From: Leucobacter viscericola
GTDB lineage: Bacteria; Actinomycetota; Actinomycetes; Actinomycetales; Microbacteriaceae
NCBI RefSeq assembly: GCF_011299575.1
Contig: NZ_CP049863.1
Coordinates: 1,984,001-2,048,000, forward strand
Reading direction: 5' to 3'
Length of the DNA stretch: 64,000 bases
Below are positions 17,578 to 27,093 of the stretch, piece by piece. Position numbers and translations under genes: made by a program. Below the pieces are notes generated by a model. It had not been told where the DNA came from. It worked only from the letters and a program-made list of their open reading frames with translations, and did not search any database. How positions within the stretch are numbered: position 1 is the first letter of the stretch; each line of letters begins with the position of its first letter.

Positions 17578-18541
17578 CGATGAATCCTTCGTCTTGCAGC
17601 CACTTCTTCGCTACGTCGGCGGGCGTCGAGCCGTCAACGTCAACCTGGGCATTGAGCTTCTGCAGCGCCTCGTCGGTCAGGGCCTCCGAGATCGGAGCCA
17701 TGATGTCGGCGAGCTGAGGATTCTTCTTCAAGACATCCGAACGCACCGCAACCGCGGGGTTGTAAGGCGTGAAGAACTTCTTGTCGTCCTTGAGCACGGT
17801 CAGGCCGAGGGCTTGCACACGACCGTCAGTCGCGAAGATCTCGCCGAAGTTGCAGGGGTTCTGCTTGGCGATCCCGTTGTAGACGGCGCCCGCCGCGAGC
17901 TCCGAGGTATTGTCGCGAGGCAGGTCAAAACCATAGGCCTTCTCAAGCCCCGGCCAGCCGTCGTTGCGGCCGAAGAACTCGGCCGCGCCGCAGAACGAGG
18001 CTGCCGCCGCGTCTTTGTTGGCCAGCGCCGCGTACTCCGAGAGGGTCGAGACGCCGAGTTCTTTGCCCTTCTTCGCCTCAACCGCAACAGCATAGGTGTT
18101 GTTCGCCGGAGCGGGCTTCAGCCAGGTGATGCCGTTCTTCGCCTGGTCCGTCTTGTCGAGCGTCTCCCACAGCTCGACCGGATCCACAATGGGATCGGTT
18201 TTGCCGAGGTGCGTGATCCAGCCGGTGCCGGTGTACTCCCAGTACATGTCGATGCTGCCGGATTCGAGCGCCGAGCGCACGGTGGCCGAGCCACTCATGC
18301 CGCACTCACGCTTCACCTTCGCGCCGGTTGACTCGAGGGCCTGCGCGGTGATCTCGCAGAGGATCTGCTGCTCGGTGAACTCCTTGCTGCCAACCGCGAT
18401 GGTTGCACCGCTGAGGTCGCCGATCTTTGCGAGCGAGCCCGCGGCAACGGTGCCGCCGGTATCGCCGCTTGCGCTCAGCGAGCAGCCGGTCAGCAACAGT
18501 GCTGCGGCGCCGAGAAGAGCGAGGGGGGTGAGTTTCTTCAT
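17570..18541 (-). CDS. Glycine betaine/choline-type ABC transporter substrate-binding lipoprotein
   Basis: 323 residues from the ATG at 18541; the frame extends upstream but only this start gives a lipoprotein signal (MKKLTPLALL...LLLTGC, lipid Cys20). The family motif VGSKEFTEQ follows at the mature start, and WEYTGTGW is the typical ligand-pocket segment of OpuC/OsmX/ProX-like proteins. The mature protein would sit on the outer membrane face and feed the two permeases. Ligands of relatives are quaternary amines. The linked amidase and hydrolases suggest a catabolised substrate rather than a pure osmoprotectant. Confidence 0.9.
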   Translation of the reverse strand: MKKLTPLALLGAAALLLTGCSLSASGDTGGTVAAGSLAKIGDLSGATIAVGSKEFTEQQILCEITAQALESTGAKVKRECGMSGSATVRSALESGSIDMYWEYTGTGWITHLGKTDPIVDPVELWETLDKTDQAKNGITWLKPAPANNTYAVAVEAKKGKELGVSTLSEYAALANKDAAAASFCGAAEFFGRNDGWPGLEKAYGFDLPRDNTSELAAGAVYNGIAKQNPCNFGEIFATDGRVQALGLTVLKDDKKFFTPYNPAVAVRSDVLKKNPQLADIMAPISEALTDEALQKLNAQVDVDGSTPADVAKKWLQDEGFIGA

Positions 18542-18591
18542 GGGGTTCCTTTGTTTCTTGGGGAGAAAGGGAAATGAGGGGTGAGGATCAG

Positions 18592-19371
18592 CTAGATGCC
18601 CTTGGGGCGCAGCCTGGTTTCGATGAGGCCGGCGATCCAGTCGACCGCGAGGGCAAGTGCAATGGTGAGCAGGCTGCCGACCATCAAAATCGGCATGCGG
18701 TTGAGCACGATCCCGCGCTCGATCAGGTCGCCGAGCCCGCCCGCGTTGGTGTACGTGGCGAGCGTTGCGACACCGACGTTCAAGATGAGCGCGACCCGAA
18801 TGCCCGCAAGCATCACCGGCACGGCGAGCGGCAGCTCGATGCGCCACAGGATGCGCATTGGCCCCATGCCCATGCCGCGCCCCGCGTCGATCACAAACGG
18901 ATCAACCTGCTGTAACCCCACGAGGGTGTTGCGCAGCACGGGCAGCAGCGCGTAGAGCACAAGCGCGATGACGGCCTTGTCGAAGCCGACGCCGAAGAGC
19001 AGCGCGAGCAGCACCAGCACACCGATCGACGGGATCGCCTGGCCCGCGTTGGCGACGGCAAGAACGGCGGGGCGGATCGGCTTGGCCCACTTGCGGCTCA
19101 GCACAATGCCGAGCGGTACTCCGAGCAGCACAACCACCACGGTCGAGACGAGCACGAGGCGAATGTGCGCCCAGAACGCCGCGCTGATGGCCTCGGGTGC
19201 GAGGGCGCGAGCCTCGATGTCGTCGAGCGACGCGTTTGCGATGTAGACGAAGCAGCCGACCACAAGCAGCACCGCGATGCTGGGCAGCACCCAGATTGCA
19301 TAGTTGACCGGCTTGCGCGGCGGTTTGATGCCGATCAGAGAGGTCGCCGGGGCGATGGTCTGGGCGGTCAC
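18592..19371 (-). CDS. OpuC-type ABC transporter permease
   Basis: 259 residues from GTG 19371, overlapping the ATPase stop by four bases. About six hydrophobic segments are visible. The cytoplasmic coupling loop reads IDAGRGMGMGPMRILWRIELPLA, a standard BPD_transp_1 'EAA-like' loop. A long segment between the first helix and the core (LDDIEARALAPEAI) distinguishes it from the shorter permease at 20392, so the two form a heterodimer as in OpuCB/OpuCD. Its neighbours are the binding protein downstream and the ATPase upstream. Confidence 0.9.
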   Translation of the reverse strand: MTAQTIAPATSLIGIKPPRKPVNYAIWVLPSIAVLLVVGCFVYIANASLDDIEARALAPEAISAAFWAHIRLVLVSTVVVVLLGVPLGIVLSRKWAKPIRPAVLAVANAGQAIPSIGVLVLLALLFGVGFDKAVIALVLYALLPVLRNTLVGLQQVDPFVIDAGRGMGMGPMRILWRIELPLAVPVMLAGIRVALILNVGVATLATYTNAGGLGDLIERGIVLNRMPILMVGSLLTIALALAVDWIAGLIETRLRPKGI

Positions 19372-20399
19372 GACGCGGCCACCGCTTCGCCCGCGCCAGC
19401 CGCAGAAGCACCGGCGCCAGCACCAGCACCGTCCGTCTCTGCCGTCGTCGCCAGCAGCATCTGCTGCACGGTGAAGCTGCCACCACCGCGCACCCGCACC
19501 GCCGAGGCCCCAGCGTTCAGCATGCGCTCAAGCGCCGCCGACACCGTTGTGGTGCTTTCAACGTCAACGAAGGGCACACCCGTAATGTCGCTGGGCGCGA
19601 TCCCGAGCTCCCCAACCTTCAGCAGGTTGAGCCTGCGCACTGCGGCGCCCTCACCGATGAAGGTGCGCACGAAGTCGTCAGCGGGATTGCTCAAGATTTC
19701 GAGCGGTGAGGCGAACTGCGCGAGGCGTGATCCTTCCGCGAAAATAGCGACGCGGTCGGCGAGACGCAGCGCCTCGTCAATGTCGTGGGTCACAAAGACA
19801 ATGGTTTTGCGGATGCGCTCCTGCAGCTGCAAGAACTCCTCCTGCAGACGATCGCGAGTGATCGGGTCGATCGCGCCGAAGGGCTCGTCCATCAGCATGA
19901 CGGGCGGGTCTGCGGCGAGCGCGCGGGCAACTCCAATGCGCTGCTGCTGACCGCCCGAGAGCTGCTTGGGGTAGCGCTTGCGAAAGACTTTGGGATCGAG
20001 CCCGACGAGATCGAGCAACTCAGTGACGCGATCCGCGATCCGCTTCTTATCCCAGCCGAGCATGCCCGGCACGAGGCCGATGTTCTGCTCGATCGTCATG
20101 TGCGGCAGCAGGCCAACCTGCTGAATCACGTAGCCGATGTGGCGGCGCAGCTCGTTAGGGTCGCCGTGGGTGACGTCTTTGCCGTCGATCCAGATGGTGC
20201 CGCTTGTGGGTTCAACGAGCCGGTTGATCATGCGGAGTGTGGTGGTCTTGCCGCAGCCCGAGGGGCCAACGAGGCAGACGAACTCGCCCTCCTTGATCTC
20301 GAGGTTGAGCGGCGCGACGGCGAGCGTGTCGGATCCGTCGTAGCGCTTCGTCACGTTTTCGAGGCGGATCATGGGTTTGGTGGTGGGAGTGTTAGACAT
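19368..20399 (-). CDS. OpuCA-like ABC transporter ATP-binding protein with CBS domain
   Basis: 343 residues from ATG 20399 (MSNTPTTKPMIRLENVTKRY); it overlaps the upstream permease stop by eight bases. Walker A is GPSGCGKTT, the signature LSGGQQQR, Walker B VMLMDEPFGAIDP and the H-loop FVTHDI. A C-terminal CBS-like segment (about residues 265-325, VDVESTTTVSAALERM) could sense ionic strength or a nucleotide as in OpuA/OpuC. The tail is a low-complexity Ala/Gly run. The longer upstream frame is rejected since it reads through the permease gene. Confidence 0.9.
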   Translation of the reverse strand: MSNTPTTKPMIRLENVTKRYDGSDTLAVAPLNLEIKEGEFVCLVGPSGCGKTTTLRMINRLVEPTSGTIWIDGKDVTHGDPNELRRHIGYVIQQVGLLPHMTIEQNIGLVPGMLGWDKKRIADRVTELLDLVGLDPKVFRKRYPKQLSGGQQQRIGVARALAADPPVMLMDEPFGAIDPITRDRLQEEFLQLQERIRKTIVFVTHDIDEALRLADRVAIFAEGSRLAQFASPLEILSNPADDFVRTFIGEGAAVRRLNLLKVGELGIAPSDITGVPFVDVESTTTVSAALERMLNAGASAVRVRGGGSFTVQQMLLATTAETDGAGAGAGASAAGAGEAVAAS

Positions 20400-21039
20400 T
20401 GAGACCTCGCGAGGTGGTGATGCGGCCAATAAGAATGAAGAGCACGTCGAGCACACCGGCGACCAGCACAATGCCAACAACACCCGCGAGTGCCTCGTTG
20501 AGTGCGTTCGCCCCGCCGATGCGCGACAGCCCTGTGAAGATGAGTTCGCCGAGCCCGGGCCCGCGAACTGCTGCGCCGATCGCGGCAGTGGCGACGACCA
20601 TAATCGTGGCGACACGAATGCCGTTCAGGATCACGGGCCACGCCAGGGGCAGCTTGACCCGTGCAAGCCGGCGCACGCTGCCCATTCCCATACCCTGCGC
20701 CGCGTCGATGAGGCCGGGGCTGACACCCTCTAGCCCCGTGACCGCGTTACGCAGAATCGGGTACATCGCGTAGATGGTCAGGGCGAGGATCGTGGGCGCG
20801 ACGCCGAGCCCAAACAGCGGGATCATCAACCCGAACAGCGCAAACGACGGAATGGTGAGCAGCGTGCTGGTAATCGAGAGCACTACTCGACGCAGCGCCG
20901 GGAACCGCTCTGTTCCAACGGCGAGCAACAGGCTCAGCACCGCCGCGATGGAGACCGCGATCAACACAACTTCCACGTGCTGCATGAATAGGTGAGCGAT
21001 GCGGTTCCAGTTCGTCGCAATGTAGTCAATAAAGCTCAT
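20392..21039 (-). CDS. OpuC-type ABC transporter permease (short form)
   Basis: 215 residues, the typical length of OpuCB/OpuCD permeases. About five to six membrane segments are visible, and the coupling loop IDAAQGMGMGSVRRLARVKLPLA is clear. The ATG at 21039 overlaps the IclR stop by four bases, so regulator and transporter are cotranslated. Together with the permease at 18592 it would form the translocation channel. Confidence 0.9.
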   Translation of the reverse strand: MSFIDYIATNWNRIAHLFMQHVEVVLIAVSIAAVLSLLLAVGTERFPALRRVVLSITSTLLTIPSFALFGLMIPLFGLGVAPTILALTIYAMYPILRNAVTGLEGVSPGLIDAAQGMGMGSVRRLARVKLPLAWPVILNGIRVATIMVVATAAIGAAVRGPGLGELIFTGLSRIGGANALNEALAGVVGIVLVAGVLDVLFILIGRITTSRGLNV

Positions 21040-21926
21040 GAGGCACTCCTCCTCTCTGGCCGGGCCGGGCCCACGCCTTCGTTATCGATGGTGAATTGCG
21101 CGCCGCGCTGTGCGGACGCGGGTGACGAGACGGCGCTGCTGAGGTAGACGGCGGCTCGGTGGATCATGCGCGACAGATCGGCGACCCGGTCGGCGATGCG
21201 AAAAGTGGGGGCCGACACGTTGATGGCGGCGACGATACGACCGTGCACGTCGCGGATCGGCGCGGCGATCGCTGCCAGGCCTTCCTCGTGCTCGTCAACC
21301 GTGACGGCGAAGCCCTGATCCCGCGCCTGCCGCACCCGCTCGATAGTCTCTTCGGCCGTGCGGGGCAGGTTGGATCCGCGGTGGGCCTGATCGTAGTGCC
21401 CGGGTTCTGACGGCTGCGCCTGCAGCTCCGACAGTTCCGTCTGCGCGAAAATGGTGCGGATCTCTTCGTCACTATCGTCGATCATCAGGGCACGGCCCGA
21501 AGAGGTGCCGAGAATGGGAACCGCGCGGCCGATCCACCCCACCGTGCCGATGGCGCGCTGCGGACCCTCGGTGTGAATGGTCAGCACCTCGTCTTGGCGG
21601 CGAATCGACAGGTGCACCCGCTCCCCGGTCTGGCGCCCGATCTGCCGCATGACCGCGGGCGCGAACAGCAGTAGACGCTGGTCACCGGCGCGGGCGGCAA
21701 TGGTGAAAACGCGCCAGCCGAGCACGTGGCCACCGTCGGCGTTCTTCTCGACGAGGCCGAGCTCGATGAGGCTCTTGAGCTGGCGGGAGACGCTCGACTT
21801 GTCGCGCCCAATCGCGCGGGCGATGGCCGAGACCGAGTGCCCGCCGCGTTCGCCGTCGCTCGGCTCGGCGAGCGCTTCGAGCACCGCGACGGTGCGAGCA
21901 GCGGATGTATCTTCGTTGATGACCAC
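21036..21926 (-). CDS. IclR family transcriptional regulator of the OpuC-amidase operon
   Basis: 296 residues. The N-terminal winged helix-turn-helix lies at about residues 20-75 (VSAIARAIGRDKSSVSRQLKSLIELGLV). The C-terminal IclR effector domain includes the conserved end segment GLAAIAAPIRDVHGRIVAAINVSAPTFR. It is the first gene of the operon and overlaps the first permease gene. This arrangement implies that it responds to the transported compound or a breakdown product and controls its own operon, probably through the palindrome at 21969-21987. An extended N-terminus with GERGGHSV is slightly unusual. Confidence 0.92.
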   Translation of the reverse strand: MVINEDTSAARTVAVLEALAEPSDGERGGHSVSAIARAIGRDKSSVSRQLKSLIELGLVEKNADGGHVLGWRVFTIAARAGDQRLLLFAPAVMRQIGRQTGERVHLSIRRQDEVLTIHTEGPQRAIGTVGWIGRAVPILGTSSGRALMIDDSDEEIRTIFAQTELSELQAQPSEPGHYDQAHRGSNLPRTAEETIERVRQARDQGFAVTVDEHEEGLAAIAAPIRDVHGRIVAAINVSAPTFRIADRVADLSRMIHRAAVYLSSAVSSPASAQRGAQFTIDNEGVGPARPERRSAS

Positions 21927-22267
21927 GATCGCGAGGCTAGCCCAGGCGATGCGCTCTCAACAATTCGTCGTTGCAGTGGGTGCAACGGTCTGGGGGTTGG
22001 GGCGTTGCTTTCTGCCTGCTGGAGTTAGCGCGATCACTGAGCCAAGCTCGGTCACACGTACCTGAAGCCTCGAATTACATCAGTACCCCACGGAGATTCG
22101 AGCTCGCCCGTACTGATCTTGAGCCGCAGCCCACACTGTAAATCGAAGAACCGCCTATGCGCGTGGTTTCCGCTGAAAGAATGAACATCGGCGCAAATTC
22201 TGACCGGTCATACGGTCGCACGGGGGTGCACTGCGCCTCGAACCTTTGGGGGATGGAACTTACAGTT
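21927..22267. promoter_or_regulatory. Divergent control region between IclR operon and surface protein
   Basis: No gene is supported in these 341 bases. The palindrome CGTTGCAGTGGGTGCAACG (21969-21987, 7-base arms and 5-base spacer) lies 43 bases upstream of the IclR start and is a plausible IclR operator. A nearby CAAC...GTTG pair overlaps it. The rest should hold the two divergent promoters. Confidence 0.55.
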
Positions 22268-25200
22268 ATGACTCAGCGCGCACAGAAATCAGCTACTCGC
22301 TCGAAGCGCACGCACAGCTCGCGAGGTATTCGCGCGGCCTTCGCGGCAACGGTCGCGCTGCTCGTCGGACTCGTACCGTTTTTCGGGGTTACTGCGGCGC
22401 AGGCGGCACCGGGTGGAACACTCACCTCGGTTTCGCTTGAGGTGCTCTACGACGGCCATTCGGCGCCCGGGCTCGATGAAGATCCCAACAACGGGATAGT
22501 CGCCACAAACGACACCGTCGGTTTTAGCTGGAAGATTCGCGGAACCGATCTGAGTGACGCGACCTTCGAGCAGACTCTTCCTGAGGGATGGAGCTGGGAT
22601 CCCACCACCCTCGCACTCGTCAATTCCTCCTCCTCGGTGTATCGCTCGACGGGTGTCATCAGCGAGGATGGCCGCACCCTCACGGCCACAGTGTCGACAC
22701 TGATACCTGGCAACCCCGCACTCTTCGAAATGGGTGCGCTGCGCGCGATTCCCTCCTCTTCCGCTCCCAACGGCAGCGTGTACTCCCCCACGATGCTCGC
22801 GACCGATGGCAACGGCACGCAGACGGCCACCGCTTACGACATTGAGGTTGTCAGCGAACCGCGAACCGAGCTGTGGAAGACAGATCTGAAGAATTCGACG
22901 CCAACAACGTTTCACAACTTCAACGACGGCAAGGGCTCAGTCCAAGCGCGCTACCTTGACTACCGTCTGAGCCTCAAGCAGGCCGAGGATCAGTTTGCCA
23001 TCGGCGCCTCCGACGCTCAGATCGCTCAGCCCGCCGTGCTGCGTGACACCTTCACTGTCACCGGCGCGAACCCGAGCGCCGAGTTCGTAGGTGAGGTTGT
23101 CGGCAAGTCTGAACCAGGCGCGCAGGCCACGATTAACCAGAGCGGCAACACCATGGCTGTGACGCTGGACGGCTTCACTGAGATTCCCTCCGCCTGGGTC
23201 GATGTTCGACTCTGGGTTCGCCTCACTGACCTTCCCGTCAACGGAAGCGATCTGACGGTGAAGAACACGGTCGCTCCCGATTCAGTTCTGAAGTCTGCCT
23301 CGGGTGAGGCTTTCTACGTCAACACTGACAACACCAGCGTCACCCGCACCATCAAACGTCCGGGAGATTCCAAGAGCAAGACGATCCTGAAGGGCATCTA
23401 CCTCTTCAGCGATCAGAAGGTAGCCGGCAACGTAACAGCGGACCCTATTTCGCAGAGCAACCTCGTGCCGATCACAAGCGGCACCGGGCTGACCGATCAG
23501 GATCGCGAGGTCGCACCGGGCAGCCTGGTTGTCTCCCGTTTCCTCATGAACGCGTCCTCCTCTGATTCAATGTCGGACGGCATGACGCATCCCGTTGCCT
23601 ATGACTTCTGGGATCCGACACAGCAGCAGATCCTTGATGGACGCAGCATCTACGTGGGCCAGAACTTCGGTTCCACTTCGCTCAGTCCAAGCCTGTACAC
23701 CGTGAAGTACACCACCGGCTCAAACTCTGCCTCTCCCGAATCAAACCTGTGGTTTGACTCGATCGCAGAGGCGGGCGGGGTTTCGCGGGTCTCAGGCATC
23801 CGAGTCGAGTACACCGGCAACGAGGGGGTCTGGAAGAGGGGTGAGTCCTACACGAGCGCGTACTTCACGGTCGGCGTTCCGTACAAGATCGTGGCACCGG
23901 TCACAACCAAGGTCGAGGATCGCGCGGTCTTTATCTACGACGAAGAGCCCAAGGGCACCTCAATAAGCCAGTACGTGATCGTCGGCAGCTACCGCATCTC
24001 AACCGAGGTGAAGGCGAGCAGCAGCTCGATCTCGAGCGGCGCCAACGTGAATTACACGGTGAAGCCGGTCATGACGCCACCGCCGGGCGCCGAATACACC
24101 GCGACCATGCAAGACCTGGTCGTTGATGTCGCGCTGCCAGCGGGTCTTGTTGAGGTGCGTCTCGACGACGCCCCAGCGGGCTGGACACAGACCACGAGTG
24201 GCACTCCCGAGTCGGGTATGACCCTGCACTACGCGTACGACGGCGAGTGGGACACCACCATGACCCTGCCGACGTTTACATACAGCGTCACCTCCTCCTT
24301 CTTTGCCCCCACCTCGAAGACACTCGTCACCACGGCAGTCATCAGCGCAAACGGAACACTCCAGACCCCTGACACCCGCACGAGCACCGACACGGTCACC
24401 GTGCAGCAAACCCAGAGCGTGTCTGGCCAGAAGATCGTTCTCAGCCCCCAGCCGCTTCAGCCGGGTGACACCGCTGAATGGGAGGCTCGCTGGTACAACA
24501 CCACCACGAGCAGCCAAGGTAAGTCCTACTTTGTTGACGTGCTCCCGTTCGACGGCGACCCGCGTGGCAGCTCCTTTGCCGGAACTCTGCAGCCGACGGA
24601 AGCCCACTTCACCGGGCTGACCTCGGGTGATCTGCAGCTGCAGTACACGACGGCTCCATCCGCCGCGGTCTACGCCGCGAGCCCCGACGACGACTCCTTC
24701 GACTGGGTCGACACCGACGGCACCGATCTTGGCAGCGTGAGCGGAATCACCGCGCTTCGTGTTGTCGTTGGCGACTTTGCGGCGACCACAGCGGGCTACA
24801 TCGGTCTCTACGTCGCAGCGGATCTCGACGGCGCACAGACCAGCGACGAGCTCGTCAACAACGTCAACACCTGGCTTGGAGTCGACGGCCTGCTCGGCAA
24901 GTCGAACCCCGCGCAGATTGACTACGTTGCATCTTCAATCAGCGGATCCGTCTGGAAGCAGGATCAGCTCGCCCGCTTAGCGATTGGGCAGAGCCCCATC
25001 CCGAGCGCAACCGTCACCCTGTTCAATGAGAACGATGTGGAGCTCGGCACCACCACCACATCCGCCGACGGCAGCTACTCCTTCACTGGTCTGCGCGACG
25101 GCGTCTATCGGACGACGGTCGACACCTCGACCCTTGGCGCAACCGCGAGCGAGCACCTGGTCAACATCGAGGACTTCGACGGTGACCTCAACAGCGACTC

Positions 25201-25909
25201 CGGTCTGCTCACCCTCGGGGTTGCAGAGAATCTAACCGATGTCGACTTCGGGTACCGCTTCGACCCGGTCTCCATCTCGATCGAGAAGTCGGGCAGCGTG
25301 AAGGAGTCGCCGGTCGCGGGCGACCTTGTCACCTGGACCTTCACGGTCACCAATTCGGGTCAGGTTGCGCTGAACGGCGTTGAGATTCAGGATCAGCTGG
25401 CCGGTCTGTCTACCATTACGTTCGGCGAGTGGCCCGACCAGCCCGGCAATCTTGCCCCGGGTGAGAGCGTGACCGCCACCGCGACCTCGGCACTGACCGC
25501 GGCGCAGCTCAGTGCCGAAACGCTGACCAACACCGCGACCGCGAGCGGGCAGGGGCCCGCGAGCACCGTTGCCAACTCGACCGAGGCGACCGCAACCGTA
25601 ACGTGGAAGAAGCCCGGCGAGACCGGCAACGGCGGTAATAACGGCGGCACCGGCGGCGGGAACAACAGTAATGGCGGTTCAGGCGGCACCAACGGCTCGG
25701 GCGGCGGCACCTCAACGGGTGGCGGCAGCAACGGCTCTGGATCCGGAGCTACACCCGAACCCAGCACCGACGCCGCGGGCGCGGGCCTCGCCACAACCGG
25801 CGGACGGCTCGCCGCGGGCGCGCTGATCCTGAGCGCACTTCTGCTCACGGGTGGTGCGGTGCTCTTCGCTACCAGGATCCGCCGCAGGGCCACCACCCTC
25901 AGCGAATAA
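22268..25909 (+). CDS. Wall-anchored SdrD_B/DUF11 surface protein with LATTG signal
   Basis: 1,213 residues from ATG 22268; upstream in-frame starts at 22157 and 22253 exist, but 22268 gives a clean export signal (MTQRAQKSATRSKRT... hydrophobic core ... AAQA/APGG). The long central region is beta-rich without clear repeats. Near residues 890-1000 there is an SdrD_B domain (SVWKQDQ...GSYSFTGLRDGVYR). A DUF11-like domain starting SISIEKSG follows at about 1000-1115. A Gly/Asn/Ser-rich spacer leads to LATTG (residues 1174-1178), a hydrophobic helix and a basic tail (RIRRR). This fits class E sortase anchoring. It is divergent from the IclR operon and ends before a strong terminator. Confidence 0.9.
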   Translation: MTQRAQKSATRSKRTHSSRGIRAAFAATVALLVGLVPFFGVTAAQAAPGGTLTSVSLEVLYDGHSAPGLDEDPNNGIVATNDTVGFSWKIRGTDLSDATFEQTLPEGWSWDPTTLALVNSSSSVYRSTGVISEDGRTLTATVSTLIPGNPALFEMGALRAIPSSSAPNGSVYSPTMLATDGNGTQTATAYDIEVVSEPRTELWKTDLKNSTPTTFHNFNDGKGSVQARYLDYRLSLKQAEDQFAIGASDAQIAQPAVLRDTFTVTGANPSAEFVGEVVGKSEPGAQATINQSGNTMAVTLDGFTEIPSAWVDVRLWVRLTDLPVNGSDLTVKNTVAPDSVLKSASGEAFYVNTDNTSVTRTIKRPGDSKSKTILKGIYLFSDQKVAGNVTADPISQSNLVPITSGTGLTDQDREVAPGSLVVSRFLMNASSSDSMSDGMTHPVAYDFWDPTQQQILDGRSIYVGQNFGSTSLSPSLYTVKYTTGSNSASPESNLWFDSIAEAGGVSRVSGIRVEYTGNEGVWKRGESYTSAYFTVGVPYKIVAPVTTKVEDRAVFIYDEEPKGTSISQYVIVGSYRISTEVKASSSSISSGANVNYTVKPVMTPPPGAEYTATMQDLVVDVALPAGLVEVRLDDAPAGWTQTTSGTPESGMTLHYAYDGEWDTTMTLPTFTYSVTSSFFAPTSKTLVTTAVISANGTLQTPDTRTSTDTVTVQQTQSVSGQKIVLSPQPLQPGDTAEWEARWYNTTTSSQGKSYFVDVLPFDGDPRGSSFAGTLQPTEAHFTGLTSGDLQLQYTTAPSAAVYAASPDDDSFDWVDTDGTDLGSVSGITALRVVVGDFAATTAGYIGLYVAADLDGAQTSDELVNNVNTWLGVDGLLGKSNPAQIDYVASSISGSVWKQDQLARLAIGQSPIPSATVTLFNENDVELGTTTTSADGSYSFTGLRDGVYRTTVDTSTLGATASEHLVNIEDFDGDLNSDSGLLTLGVAENLTDVDFGYRFDPVSISIEKSGSVKESPVAGDLVTWTFTVTNSGQVALNGVEIQDQLAGLSTITFGEWPDQPGNLAPGESVTATATSALTAAQLSAETLTNTATASGQGPASTVANSTEATATVTWKKPGETGNGGNNGGTGGGNNSNGGSGGTNGSGGGTSTGGGSNGSGSGATPEPSTDAAGAGLATTGGRLAAGALILSALLLTGGAVLFATRIRRRATTLSE

Positions 25910-25925
25910 CGCGGAATCGCACCAC

Positions 25926-25970
25926 TGCCTGCGGGGCAGCGTCTCTCACTGAGACGCTGCCCCGCAGGCA
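25926..25970. terminator. Bidirectional terminator hairpin
   Basis: A 20-bp perfect stem (25926-25945 with 25951-25970) and 5-base loop lie between the converging ends of the surface protein gene (25909) and the DUF2871 gene (25985). A short T-rich stretch follows on the plus side. Confidence 0.9.
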
Positions 25971-25984
25971 TTTATCGAGAAGGC

Positions 25985-26431
25985 TTAGGCGGCCACCGCC
26001 TGCGGCACCACCGCAGCAGAACTCCGCACTACTGCGCGGCGCAGCGCAACAAACAGCACGATCAGGCCCGCCGTTACGAGCATGTGCCCGAGTCCCGCGA
26101 TCCCCGCGATCATCGCGGACGATTCCAGGCCAAGCACGGTCAGGCTTCCGTGCACGATGAGCATCGCCGAGGTGAGGATCACGCCGGAGTTGTACAGCCA
26201 GAAGAACCAGCGAAACAGCTTCGGGCTATCCGAAATGGTGAACACCTTCTCAAACAGCAGCACGATCAGCAGCACTACAAAGCCGAGAATCAGCAGGTGG
26301 GTGTGGGCAAGGCCGAGCTGGGTGAACTGCCCCTCAGGAAAGCCGTTGAGCTTCGTGAACTCGCGGTAGAACAGGCCGGAGAGCACCCCGGCGAGCATGT
26401 AGATGAACGAGGCGTAGAGCAGTTTCTTCAC
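25985..26431 (-). CDS. DUF2871 family membrane protein
   Basis: 148 residues with four predicted membrane helices. The first two carry the family-like pattern YREFTKLNGFPE and LGLAHTHLLILGF, in which histidines fall inside a helix and could bind a metal or haem. The function of DUF2871 proteins is unknown. It lies 41 bases downstream of the response regulator, so the two-component system at 26473-28375 probably controls or is cotranscribed with it. Confidence 0.85.
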   Translation of the reverse strand: MKKLLYASFIYMLAGVLSGLFYREFTKLNGFPEGQFTQLGLAHTHLLILGFVVLLIVLLFEKVFTISDSPKLFRWFFWLYNSGVILTSAMLIVHGSLTVLGLESSAMIAGIAGLGHMLVTAGLIVLFVALRRAVVRSSAAVVPQAVAA

Positions 26432-26472
26432 GAGAAAACCTTTCGGGTGGGTGGTCAGAAAAACAACGGGGC

Positions 26473-27093
26473 TCAGATGAACCCGGTCTCTTGGGCGACG
26501 TGGATGGCCCGTGAGCGGCCATCGACGCCGAGCTTGGTAAAGATGTGGGCGAGATGGCTTTTCACAGTCGCGTCACTCACGAACAGGGCGAGGGCGATCT
26601 CCTTGTTGGTGGATCCCGTGGCGAGCAATCGCAGCACCTCTACCTCTCGCTCAGTGAGCTTCGGCAGTGGATTGCGCATGCCCTGGATGACGCGTGACGC
26701 CAGCTCGGGCGCAAGAATCACGTCGCCCGCGGCGGCCCGGTGAATGCCCTCGACGATCGCCTGCGGTGCAACATCCTTGAGAAGGTAGCCCGCGGCTCCG
26801 GCCTCAATGGCCCCGAGAATCTCGGCGTCTCGATCAAAGGTGGTCAGGATCAGCACGGCCGGTGCGGAATCAAGCTGTCGCAGCATCGCGGTCGTCTGGA
26901 TACCGTCAAGGCCTTCCCCGAGCCGCAGATCGCACAGCACAACGTCGGGACGAAGGTGCTCCGCGAGCGTCACCGCTTCCTCGCCGGTCGCGGCCTCGCC
27001 AACCACGCGAAGGCCCTCCGCGTTCTCAAGCACCGCCCGCAGACCGCTTCGCACGACGGGATGGTCGTCAACTAGCAGCACCGTGATGCTCAT
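26473..27093 (-). CDS. Response regulator, NarL/LuxR family (second system)
   Basis: 206 residues. The receiver has D9/D10 and phosphoacceptor D55 ([14 protein letters not shown]). The C-terminal LuxR helix-turn-helix begins [22 protein letters not shown]. The ATG at 27093 would overlap the kinase stop by four bases if the kinase frame were intact. The likely binding site is the 18-base imperfect palindrome at 28469-28486 upstream of the kinase. Confidence 0.93.
   Translation of the reverse strand: MSITVLLVDDHPVVRSGLRAVLENAEGLRVVGEAATGEEAVTLAEHLRPDVVLCDLRLGEGLDGIQTTAMLRQLDSAPAVLILTTFDRDAEILGAIEAGAAGYLLKDVAPQAIVEGIHRAAAGDVILAPELASRVIQGMRNPLPKLTEREVEVLRLLATGSTNKEIALALFVSDATVKSHLAHIFTKLGVDGRSRAIHVAQETGFI

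Noticed and set aside
22157..22267. Longer N-terminus for the surface protein at 22268
   Set aside because: It would place 37 polar residues before the signal peptide. The ATG at 22268 begins a standard basic N-region.
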